A stretch of 64,000 nt of DNA from Sclerotiophoma versabilis (Eukaryota > Ascomycota > Dothideomycetes > Pleosporales > Didymellaceae). The position numbers and the translations under genes were made by a program. The notes below the pieces were generated by a model. The model did not search any database. It saw only the letters and a list, made by a program, of their open reading frames with translations, and had not been told where the DNA came from. Within the stretch, counting starts at the first letter, position 1. Every line of letters starts with the position of its first letter. The stretch covers positions 372,001-436,000 of the forward strand of contig JAAROD010000094.1 of assembly GCA_012274445.1 (NCBI GenBank), read 5' to 3'. Shown here one piece after another: positions 11,693 to 24,500 of the stretch.

Positions 11693-12394
11693 ATGCCTTC
11701 AATTTCACGACACGCCATGCCTACAGTCATTCACTCCAAACCTGTCTCCTCTAAGAAGGAGCGGGTGGTCTTCAACAAGGACCCCGTTCAGTCTGTCTCA
11801 CGCCCAGTGACCAACACTGAGAGCTGGGCGTTGTATGACTTCGAGATGCACGCTCGCAAGTGTGCATACTGCCACGATCCATACGAAGTTCACCGTAGCC
11901 ACGAGCAGCTTTGTGAACTTGGACACCGCCTGGCCCAAGACGTCGCCTCCTACATCTACAACAAGGATGGCAAGACTTTTTCGACCAAGGAGGAGGACAA
12001 CAAAATCGTTCAAGTCGAGATCCCATCCGGTTACATCGAAGTCAGCGGCCTCTTGAGGGCTATCGAGCGCAGCCTGCGTCACAGGTCACGCCAACCATTC
12101 GTCTCTATGGACCGCAGCTACCACGTTGCTCCTCGCACACCCACTCTGCCGGTACGACAAAAGTCAGTGAAGGTCGAGCATGAAAAGCCAAAGTCCAAGT
12201 CCTCGCGACCACGATCTGGTGAGGTTGTTGACTGGCCAGACAAGGTCGAGATCAGCAACAGTACGTCGAGGCGTGGTTCACTGTACGAGGAGGACCTCGC
12301 AAAGAAGCGACGCAGCGCAAAGTACAACGTTGAAGTCCGCGAGCCCTCCGCTCGTGACCTGCGCGAGCATCGCCTCTCTGGCTACTACCGCTGA
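11693..12394 (+). CDS. Conserved fungal-type CxxC protein, unknown function
   Basis: A single-exon protein of 233 residues. The ATG at 11693 (acgATGCCTTC) follows a CA-rich leader with few ATGs, typical of an expressed fungal gene. Around residues 57 to 78 it carries C-X2-C-X13-C-X3-H (CAYCHDPYEVHRSHEQLC then ELGH), which could bind one zinc ion and is followed by a helical segment. The C-terminal half is basic, Ser-rich and probably disordered (KPKSKSSRPRSGEV). I do not recognise a named family. The regular codon use and ordered N-terminal half support a real protein, perhaps nuclear given the basic tail. Confidence 0.75.
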   Translation: MPSISRHAMPTVIHSKPVSSKKERVVFNKDPVQSVSRPVTNTESWALYDFEMHARKCAYCHDPYEVHRSHEQLCELGHRLAQDVASYIYNKDGKTFSTKEEDNKIVQVEIPSGYIEVSGLLRAIERSLRHRSRQPFVSMDRSYHVAPRTPTLPVRQKSVKVEHEKPKSKSSRPRSGEVVDWPDKVEISNSTSRRGSLYEEDLAKKRRSAKYNVEVREPSARDLREHRLSGYYR

Positions 12395-15300
12395 ACGATC
12401 ACATGAACGGTACGACACACGCTATAATTCACCGCAAGTTCAATACGCAACAACACACAACCACCTGCCGCGGCAACGACGATCTGCACAGCACGCCGGC
12501 TGCGAAGGCTCCGCACCAATCCGCGACGACCGCTGCACCTGCGCACTGCATTACAGTTTTGCATTGCATTTCACAATAAGCTTTGCTGCTATTTGACTAC
12601 GTAGTCCGGTTCAATGATGAAGTTTACCCTGAAAACGGATAACAAAGACTTTGCGAGCACATGGTACACTCCACCTTCGAGGTGTTGAGGGGAGGACATA
12701 TGACGAAGGGTATGATGTAAGAAGGCAAGAAGGCGACCCATTTTAGAAGCGTTAAGAACAATAAGTTTGACGAATATGGAGACTTAAACTTACATCACTG
12801 TGCCATCATGCATTTCCTGGTCCGTTTCCCGTAATACCAGAGCCGTGACGTCCGTTACCACGCCCAAAATAGCGCACTAGCAAATGGGGCCAAAACACTA
12901 ACATGATACTATGAATTGTAATGCCAGTAAAATTGTATATTGGAAGCAGTGTGTAATATAGCAAGACAGAACTGACGCTTCATGACTTTCACTTCGATAT
13001 GGTGCTACCCTGAAACAGTCACGCACCCTCTGGCTCTAACTCAATTCTCGTTCCTGCGGTGCAACACCAGACAAGGCCGCAGCCACGCCCGCAACACTCA
13101 GGTGCCAGACATGTGCCATATCCTACCCCGGACAAGCCAAATGCGACAATGATCAGCCGGTTCAAGCCTCCTAATACGAGCATCAGGATCTTGAGGTGCA
13201 CACCCTCCCAGCGTGTTATGGGCCGTCCCGCTACCCTGCGCCTTTATGATCAAGTCTGAAGAGGTAGAATCTTGCTACGCCTATTGTACGACGTTCATAT
13301 CGAGGACGGCAAGAGGCTTGCAAGGCACAAGCTCACTGCATACGCTCTGCTGCCGTTGTGGGAAAGAGTGATGTCGACGGCTTATCTGAAGGCATGATCG
13401 TGAAGGTGGGGCCGGCACTGCCGACAACACTGCAGCTGCCGTGCCCTTTTACCCTAACAAAATCAACCTTTACATCTGCACACTGAATGCATGGCTGTAG
13501 AACCACTCAAAGTATCCGCGGCGCATCGTCTTGTCAACCCATCGTCAGATCGATACCCAAACCATCAAATTCAAGAGTGGACACGTCGCTTGACAGCCCA
13601 GGATACCGCTGCTGGCAGAATTCTGAGCACCGGAATCCGTTCTTGAAGCCTCACGATGCCCAACATTTCTGTATGTAATGCACGAAGCAGTATGGTCGCG
13701 TTGATCGTGTTTGCGCATCTTTGCTGTATAGAGTTGATGTAGTGAAGTGGCAGTCGGCAAAAGACCGAGAAACGCGTGGGAACGCGTGGTGAACGACAGA
13801 TGGAGGTACCTCGGCGCGCGTCAACCAGAGTGAGGCGGAGACGAGGGATTCTGCACCGTGGAGCTGCTCGATTCTTGCACATTGTTTTTCTTTCGCTGAG
13901 ATTGAAATGCGTATTCGAGATGTTGACAATGTGCCTGTCACAGTGCAATTGCACTCGGCTGGTCCAGACACATCCACAACCCTTCACCACACCCAAAGCC
14001 CTCGCCACATGCACTTGACAGCGGCAGCAGTGGATCCTCATCCTTCCGCTTGCATCTCAAACACACCAAGCAAACAGTTGTCAAGTCGTGTCAACCCATC
14101 AATTCAGGAACACCCTCGCACCCACGCCGTTAACCCCGCTCCTACTGCTAGCCGCGATAGCTGCAGGGGTGTCAACGCACCTGTGGGTCTGCTCTCTCCA
14201 TCTTCACCGACTTCTTCCCATCCGCACGGTGCAAATTGCACGCACTCCAAGTGGGCCACCGGTGAGGATAGTGGGCCACTCCCGGCTGCTTTCCCTGTGA
14301 ACGACATGTGTTGTGAATATGGATCACCGGGCTCGCCCGCAGCCACGTCCGCGCCTATCTACTTGCTTACATCACTGAAACGCGACATGATTGCGCGTAC
14401 TGACAATTGTGGCTGCAGTGCTGAGTTCTCCCAGTTCTAGAGAGGAGAAGCCGACGTGTGTCATTGCCCTCCCAGCTGTACCCTGGCACACCACTGTCAC
14501 CAATCCTCTGCATTTCATCGTCATCCACGAAAGAACGCTGCCTCATCATTTACAGAACACAGGGCTATGCTCGCTCACTCGCTGGCAGAAAACACTCCCA
14601 CGATTGGTTGACCCGATAATTAAGCTGTCTGGTGTCACAACTGGTGTTGCTGGGGAACGCTGGGGCGCAGCAGGGCTGAGTGAACGCCCGTTCAGCCACT
14701 ACGCAAACACACGTGAGCTTGGAAATTGGTGGAGGCTCATATCCGTCACATTCGTCGCAGATGACGTACTTCGAGGGGCAGTATCAAGTCTGGCCATCCA
14801 AGGCCTGAACATCCGAAGTCCGAACTGGCGTCCGTTGGTGTTGGCGGCTGGTGGGGAGATGAGGGTTGGGGGCCAGGATCACGTGGGTGCTTGAAATAGT
14901 GACGGACGCTGTGGAAGATCCGCTGTCTGGAGCTGCGCCGCAGGAGTTCGTTTCGACAGTTTCAAGGAACTGTCGCGTGGCGAATAAAGTCTACGTTTTC
15001 TGCCAGGCGTGGCTTGAGGCCTCAGGTCGCATGTACGTGTTTGGGAGAACTGAAGACGACACAGAGTGAGTGGTGCAAAGTTGTTGGTGTATATGAGGAT
15101 GATGATCGGGCTATTCGTAGCTTGAATGCTTCCAGGCGCTCCGAACACGGACCGACTGCTCAGATCTGTCGCAACTGACGGTGTGTGGGAGCTTGAAAGC
15201 GTTCATTGGAAAGAAATCGTTTTTGGATCAAAGACGTTCACTGCACCGATCACAGATACGGTTGATTCAGGATATCTTCTACATATCTTTGAATTTCATT

Positions 15301-15414
15301 ACTGCGTGCCAAATCAATTACGGGCGTAGTGATCGATATAAGTTGGAAATGCCGTATCCCCATTAACGCCAGACCTGGACTCCTGAAAAGATTGGAACCG
15401 CCCATTCATTGCGC
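12395..15414. other. Gene-free 3.0 kb stretch
   Basis: Nothing recognisable on either strand. Frames of up to 177 codons near 13907..14440 and 14391..14894 are Pro, Ser and Thr-rich or patchy and show no motif. No repeat structure was noticed. Confidence 0.5.
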
Positions 15415-16089
15415 TTACACCATTATCTCCCCACCACTCGCCCTCTCATCAGCACTGACCCTCGGCTCTCCATCCGCGTCCAAAAGTGGCGCATACCCGT
15501 TCTTCATTCCACCTTTTGTCCCCGCCCCAAAATTGAAATCACGGCTAAAGTGGAAGCTCCCGACTGAGAACGAAATTGAACCGCTTTGACACTGCGGACA
15601 ACTCGTTGGGTAAGTCTGGCCACCCTGAAGGGCCTCATTGAGCTGACCAAGTACAAAGTAGAGGTGCACCAAACTAGTATTGTCAGTATCCACATCAAAG
15701 TAAGAAAGTCAAGCGGCCTACAAGTTACAAATGAGAAAGTTGGTCCCGTATGTTCCCAGAATGACACCATGCTCATTGTAATACCCCATGAAGATCCATG
15801 CCAAAATGAGACACACCAACAGCCCTGTCCCAATTATAAAGTCGAGGATGAAGTGGAACGTTGTTCCCGTGAGGCCGCCTGCTTGACATCCGCATTTCTT
15901 TTCGTTGGCAAGCAAGAGCCCCGCGTACGCAGAGGAGAAGAAGAGTGGAATGAGCCCGATGGCGGGATTTACTTGTCTGAGGACAATACTTGAGATGAGC
16001 AGGATGACGAAAGCAGGTGGGAAGGTGGCCAGAGATATGGCACGAAGAGTGTGTGGTGTCGATTTCTGGAAGACTGTGAAGTTGATCAT
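15415..16089 (-). CDS. Four-helix membrane protein, unknown function
   Basis: Exons 16089..15722 and 15673..15415 give 208 residues. The 48-nt intron has a GTAGGC donor and a CTGAC branch site before CTAG. Hydrophobic helices are seen at about residues 17 to 37 (AISLATFPPAFVILLISSIV), 43 to 60 (AIGLIPLFFSSAYAGLLLA) and 78 to 103 (FHFILDFIIGTGLLVCLILA); a weaker one spans the junction. A CGC motif follows the second helix. The tail after the helices is hydrophilic, with a CPQC pair. No named family is recognised, but the architecture resembles small orphan membrane proteins common in Pezizomycotina. Confidence 0.7.
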
Positions 16090-16651
16090 TGTGTGAAGAT
16101 AGATGAGTGTATGTGCCAGACTTAAGTTTGATGATTGGGATGCATCTACATTGCGTCTTTGATCCTAGATATATGCCGTTGGGCAACAATGTTGGGTCAG
16201 GCCTCCAACGGCTTTATGGCGCAGACGTTTGTTCTTGAGGCTGGAGCACGCGTTGAAGGCCTATCTTAGAAAGCACCCACATTTTGGACTTAAGAAAGAA
16301 CAAGGCGACGCATAACTGGACATCAATCTCTTGATCTTCACACGCTTCCGAGACTCACAGAAATTACGCGGAAGGCGCGGCAGGGATCTGCGGGAGGCCT
16401 TGGAGGCGGAGCAGGGCAGCGCAAGGCTGACTTTCAGCGCCTGCCTGCAAGTGGTCGCATGATTAGACAACTCTCTTTCAACATATCCGTGGCCGCTATT
16501 CCATGCGAGCATATTGACATTCTCCAAAGGTTTTGAGATCAAAGGCAAAGAAGAGGAAAGAGCTTCGGCGCCGGGCGGCCGCTTTGACGAGGTTGGAGCT
16601 AGATTGGCGCTAAGGATTACACTTTCCCAGTTCCTCACCCTCACTGCCACC
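16090..16651. other. Gene-free: shared divergent promoter
   Basis: The stretch separates two divergent genes, a membrane protein to the left and the HET-domain gene to the right, and presumably holds both promoters. No further gene is supported. Confidence 0.5.
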
Positions 16652-19100
16652 ATGTTCTGCGCCAAATGCCAACAGTTCTGGAACGAAGCAATCGCACATG
16701 CGAAAGTACCGGACCATATTACAAGATGTGAAGATGTTCGATGGTCGAGCTATGAGACTATCCTTCACTCCAGCCTGCGCGAGCTGAAGCTTGGTTCAAA
16801 CTCGCGGTGCATCCTATGTCGAATCGTCTTCAACACCCCCACCGAGTTCGAACACAAACTCCTTCTACAAGATGAATCTGAGCCTCTAAATGTTGTACTT
16901 GATATTGACCCTACCAAAGGTCCTCACCCAGTACTTTCAGTCACCTTTCGTGAAACCTCGAGCGATACGGTTAGGATACCCAAACGTATGGTAGCTGTTT
17001 GCGGTGGTCTTCTAGAGAGAGGTATGTGCTTCGGCTGTATTTGGAACCTTTCTGATCATTTCAGATGAAAGTGCTGCAACCCTACGGCGCAGCGCAGAGT
17101 TGCCAAACGACAGTACTGGGTCTGATGGTGCACTCCACCTAGCGGCTTCTTGGATCCACGAATGTGTTGTCAGTCATGAAGGCTGCAAATCTCCGTTGAC
17201 AAACAGCTCTACAAAATTTGTCCCCACTCGGTTAATCGACGTGAGCGACAATACTCTACGGCTTGTCGAGACCGCTGCAAACTTGTCAGATGGCATGGAT
17301 CGAAGATATGTCGCTTTGAGTCACTGCTGGGGCAAAATCCACATCATTCGCACGCTAAAGGAAAACTACGAACAACACTTGTCCCACATCAACTTTGCAG
17401 AACTTTCGAAAACATTCGGGGATGCTGTCCATGCGACACGAAAGCTAGGGTTCCGATATCTCTGGATTGATTCGCTATGCATCATACAGAACGACGACAA
17501 GGATTGGGCTGCAGAAGCTGCAACCATGTGTGATGTTTACCAGTATGCCACTGTAACTATCGTTGCAGCACATGCTTCGGGTGGCGATGTTGGCTGCTTC
17601 AAGGACAGAGACGGCCTGTTGCAGGTACCACTTATTGTCGACGTGCCTCAGCGACAAGACCCAGACGCGCACGCGCACATTGTATTCACATCTTATGGTC
17701 GTAATGAAGGTTTGGGTGGCCCAGAACCACCTTTATACGGAAGAGCCTGGGTTTTACAAGAGCAGCTTCTGTCACCAAGAATGTTGGTTTTTGACGGATC
17801 CCAGCTGCGATGGGAGTGTCTCACCACGCATGCTTCGGAAAGGTCTCATACAGGTGGGATGTCAAGACATGCAGGACACCAGAAGACAATCCGGCAAGGC
17901 ATCATGAAGGAAGTCGAGTTTTTCAGCAACGAAGAATTCAAAGACCGCGAATTCAGCGCGCGTACGCAACATCTATATTGGTGTTACACCGTGATGGACT
18001 ATACCCACCGTGGCATGACCGTATCGAAGGATCGCCTCATTGCAATTGCAGGCATAGCACAAGCGCTTAGTCGAAGAACCGACAGCCGATACCTTGCAGG
18101 CCTATGGTCACGTTTATTCTGGGCTGGATTGCTGTGGAGTATACCCCATACGCGTGAGTACGTACCCACAACTATGGATGCCTTCAGCTTGGAAGACAAC
18201 AAGCAAATCCGTCATACTGAGCCACTGGCTCCCAGCTGGTCCTGGGCATCGGTGACCGCGCCTGTTGTGTACCCGAGTCCCACACTGGTTAATCTCGACG
18301 CAATCTGCAACGTCCTCAGCACGTCTACAAGTCCAATCTCGACCATTCAAACCGGCCGAGCAGAGATCTGCGGTCAGACCCGCAAAGGCTACATTAACGC
18401 CATCTACCCCTATGCAATACAGGAAGCAACCTCAAGACACCGGTTACACATGACGATGCAGAAGCCCGAGGGCCAGAAGAATCTCATGACCTTCAAAGGT
18501 CGAGCTTTCCCACCAAACGACTTCTTCCTCTTCTCCAAGAAACGGCCCAAAATGCCTTACTTGGTAGGAAGCGACTTGCGCTCTACCTCTTATCTCACTA
18601 GGTCTTGGGATTGGAGACTTGTGCGAGGCACCTTCCGACCCGACGAGATTATCTCTTGCGAGCAAGAAATTACATTTCTTGCTATTGCGCAACAGCATGT
18701 TGGGAACAAACCGCCTTCGCTTTTGGAGACACATGAACCCAGTGATCCGTTGAGAGTATACTCCATCGCACTTGTACCTGCTGGTGATACAGGCGAATAT
18801 AGACGTGTTGGATACGCAGTATGGAGTGACTGTGCATGGTATGGATACAACTGCGGGCAGAAACAGCAGCCTGGTGCGGGGATAGAAAAGCCCGGGACGT
18901 GGACGAGGGAGCATGGGTGGGAGGTTCATGATGGTTTTTTCGATACGCTGAGCTGGTGGACGAAGTGGGATGATCTCGAATTCTATAAGAGAGACAAGAA
19001 GGTGAAACATGTCCACGAATACGAGCCTGATACACTGCCGGACATGAAGAAGTATCAGAAGGATGTGGGTATTGAGGAAATGGTAGTGGTCATTGTGTGA
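16652..19100 (+). CDS. HET-domain (heterokaryon incompatibility) protein
   Basis: HET-domain proteins trigger cell death when genetically different hyphae fuse, and many act as innate-immunity-like sensors. Exons 16652..17021 and 17065..19100 give 801 residues. The ATG at 16652 sits in a perfect context (gccaccATG) and opens a Cys pair (MFCAKC) with a later CILC pair. The HET domain spans about residues 205 to 365: RYVALSHCWG, then FRYLWIDSLCIIQND, and finally GRAWVLQEQLLSPRMLVF. The large C-terminal region has no recognised domain. The junction restores the frame exactly at GTATGT...TTTCAG. The gene converges on the sugar transporter with 145 bp between stop codons. It is not adjacent to a visible NLR partner, so its recognition role is unknown. 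Confidence 0.92.
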
Positions 19101-19245
19101 AAAGTTGGGATCAGTAGCAGGCAATCTTGCCTTTGCCGAATGCAAAGCAAATTTTCCAAAGCATATCGATCTACCAACCACTTTATCTCCTGTTTCAGCT
19201 TCCTAGCATCCACATTACCATTATACCACCACAACTCATGTCTTT

Positions 19246-21368
19246 CTATATCGCCTCTGCGGAACTCCTCACGCGTTCCCTCTCCTGCATACTCGTAACA
19301 CTGCGCTGTCTCGCCCCCTCCACATCTCCACCCCAATACCTCGCAATCTCAGCATCCAGATCCTTGCCCTCCAGTTTCGGCATCATCTTTGCCACCTTCA
19401 CAGGACTAATTCCCTCCGCATTTGCTTTTGCGAAAATCACATCCAGCTCCTCCAGACTCCTGCCCTTGGGCTCAGGGAAGAAAAAGTACACGGCCGGTAT
19501 CAACGCAGCATTGAACACGGCAAACATGGTGTATGTATTGTACTGTAAGTTCTCAAAAGCTGGAGGCGTGATCATGACGATGAGGAAGTTGGATAGCCAG
19601 TTCGAGCATGTGGAGAGCGCGTTGGCTTGGATGCGGATGCGTAGATTTGTAATCTCGGCCGGATACAGCCATGTCATGCCCAGCCATCCGATCGCGAAGA
19701 AGGTGTTGAAACCGAAGAGGAAGATTGTGGCGAGCACGCCGTAGAGTGTGTTGAGTTTGGGCGCGCCGAGCTCGTCGGTTACGGCCGTCGAGGAGGATCC
19801 GGCGAGGATTATCATCGATGACATTTGCCCGAAGGCGCCGAAGAGCATCAGTTTGCGCCGGCCTACGCGCTCGATTAGGGGAATGGCAATTAGACCTGCA
19901 AGGAAATATTCAGTTCCGTTTGCGGCGGCAAGGAGGCGCGACATATCGGGCCCAAACCCAAGGGAATTTTCGAAGACAAAGGTTGCGTAGTATGTCTGTA
20001 TTGAGTCAGTGTTGGGTTTTCGATTATTCATGATATGGCTGAAAAGAGGCTTACGATGAGGTTGATACCGCAAATCTGCTGGAAGAACTGCGCCGAAATG
20101 CCGAGGAGTGTGCGGCGCAAGTTCTGCGACGGACCGTTAGTGAGAAGTTCACGCATCTTAAAACCTCCCAGTGAGCTTTGGGCGGCGATTGCTTCTTTGA
20201 TGTTAGAGAGTTCGAGGCCGACGACTTCGGAGTCGATGTCTGCGTCGGCGAGGCGGGCGAGAAGCTCTTTTGCTTCTGTCTCACGGCCGCGCATGAGGAG
20301 CCAGCGTGGACTATCGGGGAGGTAAAGCAGCATGTACCTGCCGAAAGGTCAGTGTCTACCGTACATTCGGGGTTGGATCGCTCGTACATAACAACCACAG
20401 TGAAGAAAGACTGGAACGCGACTGGGAATCTCCATCGGACTGAGCTGTAGCTCATGCCAGCGGGGAGAAAATAGAATCCATAGCCGACCCAGTACGAGAT
20501 CATGATACCAGCAACAATGATAGCACCTGAGGTGATGATAAGTCGTCCGCGTTTCTCTGGCTTGGCGCACTCAGATTGCCAAGTAGGGATCGCTACGATG
20601 GTCAGAAAGGCTTGCTGCTGCATTGTGGACTGAGACTTACTGGAAGTGACCATTCCGTTTCCAATGCCACCAACAACTCTGCCTACAATCAAGACTGCGT
20701 AGGCGCCCACATCTCCTCCGTTGGTGCCACCTGCAGCGACCTGGAAGATTGTGCCAACGATCATGATGAAACTGCCCCAGAAAGTGGAACTTTTGCGACC
20801 CCAGACTTCCCCATAGAATAGAATTAGCACCGCGCCCAAGAAGCAACCAACTTGATACAGAGCGACAGCAGCAGCTTGAGTGTTCGCATCGCCAGTGCAC
20901 ATCTGCTCGTTTCTGATGGTATTGTCCGGCGAATCGCGCCAACAAAGGTTGTTTGCGCGAGATAGTGGTGTCATAAGTGGAAAGTGTCGTTGGAAGTCGT
21001 CTAAGGTAAGAAGACCGCTCATGACGCCTTGATCATAGCCTATTCCCCGTTAATCTTGAGAAGATCTTTGAAACCGTGGAAGACAAACCAAACATGAGGA
21101 AAGCCAGGCAAGACGCCCACGCAATACCATTGTTAAGGGCTTTGCCGCGAAGCTGACCGTATCCTGGGACGTTCCATTCGGGCAGATTGCCGAGTTTCTC
21201 GAACATGCCAAGTATGCCGCCCTTGCGGTTCATGGTTTTCTCTTTTGCAATATATTCTTCATGTTGTACTGCTGACGTCTCGTAAACAGCGTCATTGCGT
21301 GAGGACGGTGTATTCTCAAGGCGTTCGTCTTCGAGATCTGACTTCTCTGAATTCTTTCTGGACTCCAT
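19246..21368 (-). CDS. MFS sugar transporter
   Basis: A 12-helix sugar/proton symporter of the sugar-porter family at the plasma membrane. Exons are 21368..21089, 21039..20641, 20592..20388, 20337..20055 and 19995..19246, giving 638 residues; all four introns are 48 to 59 nt and keep the frame. Family motifs are present: YDQGVMSGLLT in helix 1, GEVWGRK after helix 2, LPDSPRWLLMRGRETEA before the central loop, IERVGRRKLML, and PEPKGRSLEELD after helix 12. The external loop after helix 1 is long, with several Cys, as in fungal hexose or pentose transporters. An in-frame ATG at 21446 would add 26 residues. Substrate cannot be assigned. Confidence 0.9.
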
Positions 21369-21570
21369 GTTCGCGTTGTAGGAGGCGATTGTGAGACCTT
21401 TAGCCAGGCGTAGAACACTGTGAACGGACTCAGGCGTCGGCGCCATCTTATAGGCTTTGCTGTAGCTTCGCAAAGGCTGAGCGAGACGGACGATGTTGGT
21501 CGGATGTGGTCCGCTGTTAGCCAAGGAAACCCACACTATAGTCTTGTCCCTCTCCAGACGGGATCGATGG

Positions 21571-21596
21571 CCCCACTGCAAGGTTTCCACCCCCAG
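21571..21596 (-). promoter_or_regulatory. Two candidate CreA sites upstream of the sugar transporter
   Basis: Read on the minus strand, CTGGGG and GTGGGG lie within 26 bp, about 200 bp before the transporter ATG. Both match SYGGRG, the site of the carbon catabolite repressor CreA; paired sites are the usual functional form. The motif is short and can occur by chance. Confidence 0.3.
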
Positions 21597-24500
21597 AAAA
21601 CGAGGAATTCGTGTCACCGGCTTACCGCTTCGAGTAGCCCGTCATGTTTGTGAAGCTAAACGCACAAGATGTAATGCGGCTCAAGCATCCCTGTTCCTGT
21701 AGTAAACCTACTCAGCCTCGATATGTGGGTTTTCGGATGTAGTTGCAGTCATCTGTGAAGTGGGATGTGTTTCAATGCAGTGTTGATGAATCCCTCTTTT
21801 CGTGTCCTTGGTGGAACACCTGCCCTGTACCAAATCTTGATGTATTCAGAACTTTCTGTCAGTTTGAGCCTGGATGCACATTGAGATGTGGCTGGCGTCG
21901 TTAATAGCTGCGGAAAAGCGCCGCTTACGCCCACCCGCCACATCTCAGTGGGCAGCTCGCCGCTGGGCCTTGATACTGTAATGTCTTGGGGATGGATTGT
22001 GTTGACACAAAGCTAGTGGTACAGGGGCACAGCCAAGGCAGATGACGAGCGCCGTGTAAATGCGCTCCGCTTGGCAATTAGCGCGCTCGTGATGATGAGG
22101 GTCGGTGCCGAATTCCGGAGAGTACCCGGGCAAAAGACGAAAACTAAATGGAAAGGGTCGAAAGGAACATTGTGAGAGATGTTTTTGGTGCGTGCAATTT
22201 AGATAGGAAATCAGGACGAGGTTGCACCTGTCTGGGTGGTAATGTTTGTGTATTCAAGGGCTCTTGCCCGGTATCTGCTGAGTCCATCTATAACGCCAGG
22301 CCATGCTGTATATGGTACAGTGTACGTACAGTATTCGTACATATCTTCGATGCTGTGGTATCGTCTTGCATGTGGTGCGCAATCGCTTCTTCCAGTATGG
22401 TGACTCGCACGCTTTGCGCGTACAGTACTTTTCCATCCGCTAACTGTCCTGCTCGATGCGTGCCTTCACTCCTTCAAGTCGCACCGCTGAGGTATGTGAT
22501 GTAGCGCAAACGCTCTATTTCTTTCCACGCTTCGCTTCGAGGAAGAGTACTTGTTTCCGCACTGCCTTACTGTCAGCCTAAGTTCCAACACCCTTTCATA
22601 TCGAGCGTCTTGTAGTCGGTCCCGCGCCTTCTCTTCTCATCATAATTGCATGTATGGGGCCGGAAGTCATGCATAAATGTGCCCGACGTATGCTGGCTTT
22701 GGTGGAAATCCAGGAGAGAGGCGTACCAATGGGGTCGTATTTAAGCATGCTCAGCGGCTGATGCGCACGGGGCCGTTGCATTGTGCGGTAGTAGCCAGTC
22801 ATGGCCATCGAGATGAGGCGTACCATGATGGTACGAGACTTCGCTATGGGCACCTCGTCAGCGTTGTTCTTCGTGTTGAAGCTCAGGAAGAGCGCATTCT
22901 CTGAACTGAGCTGCAGGCTCCTTCCCCGTCATCGCAGCCATTGCAGGTCTATTGCAGAGTAGACGAGTCTAGTTACATACCTTTCTTAGCCATGGCGACG
23001 TGCAATAGCGTGTGTTGCTGGCGATAGTGGTCGTGATGGCGTACCGTGAGGTTTCCGCGACCTCAGGCTTGGCGACCGGTAGGAGATCTGACCAATCAGC
23101 TACGATTGAAGACCGCACCGCCTTTGAATTTCACTACCTTCTACATCAATCGAAGAATACCAGTCATAATGCACCTGCAGCTATGTAGGGAAATTCTGTA
23201 AGGAGATAACCGTGCTTAAGCTTGCTAGTGGGAGTCGTGATAATATAGCATCGACGTAAAATAAGGGTGAGGGATGTTTGCGGTCAAGATACAAGGCGGG
23301 TCTCAGCGGTTAGGCATGACATTGATGGCAACAAATTTCGTTCAGCTGTATGGTACTTCCGAGCTCAACCTCCTCCGCGTCCATGGTACAGCGCTCAGTC
23401 AGTAAGCCCGTGGTATCGACCAAGCATCCTGCACCGCATCATACATCTCGTCCAGGTACCCCTGAGGGTTCTCCTTCCTCCACCCAATCTTTTACTTGGA
23501 CATCTGGATCTGCCGCGACGGCCGGTTGCTCACCACAGAATGAAGTGCCCGCTCGGTGTGCCAGTCCAACTTCACATAATATAGTGCATATGTTTGTTCT
23601 TGGCGCGGTATGAACGAATATCATATAAGAGATGAGTGCGCCTGGACCTGCCCTGGGAGGAGTAGAGTGGCGGACATGAAGATAACGTACAGACGCAAAG
23701 CTACGATAGTCAGTGCATATGTCAAAGACTTTCGTTCGCGTGCGTAACAGCGACTTTGACTTACCAGATGCCATTTGAACAGTGAAAGAACCAAGCCATC
23801 AGAAGCAGGAAACAGACATGATCTACAGGCCTAAAAATACTGCAGTTCGAAACGGATCGACAAGCAGCAAATCTGTGGCGCGGAGAGTGGGGACGTTGCC
23901 GGCATAGGGATTGTTTATCTGAGTGGCTGTTCTGGAGCAAAGCGTGTGGAACAATGCGCACCTATTTAGCGGTCAAGGAGGCATACCCAAAGAGGGTTGG
24001 GCTCGGCAGCAGGACCGGAGAGTGTTTGAAGTTAGCAAAATGCTGATATGAGAAGTCGGAGAAGCAATTTACCGAACTGTGGTCGCAAGTCCTAACAGTG
24101 GACCCATACTTATTAAATATGGAAGAGCCTGAGGATGAACATGTCTGAGCTGTTCAACGCTCGAACTACCACAATGGAGAAGACCGGGCGACTCAGATGC
24201 GAAGTTAGCGTCATCACCTGTGTTCGGGCAGCCTGCGTCTTCCACGCAAGGCGGAAAGAGTCCAGAACCCCCTAGAAAACACACGGGAACCAAATGCATC
24301 CAAAGATGGGAAACCGCAGTACGTCCGAAGAGAGGGAACTAGGCGCGTCCGATGTATCAAGGTCATACAGAGAGGGTTTAATCTTGCCTTCAAGACTCCC
24401 GCCAAAGCAGGAGCTGGCCGTCGTATGAGAAACAAGGGTAGTCTCACTCACGAAGCCGAAGGCTCGTATGCTGAGGTGCGCTTTGATGAGGTTAGCGACG

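Noticed and set aside
13907..14440. 177-codon plus-strand frame
   Set aside because: Pro, Ser, Thr and His-rich with no motif, no strong start context and overlapping equally long frames on both strands.
14391..14894. 167-codon plus-strand frame
   Set aside because: No domain or regular hydrophobic pattern, and no support from neighbours.
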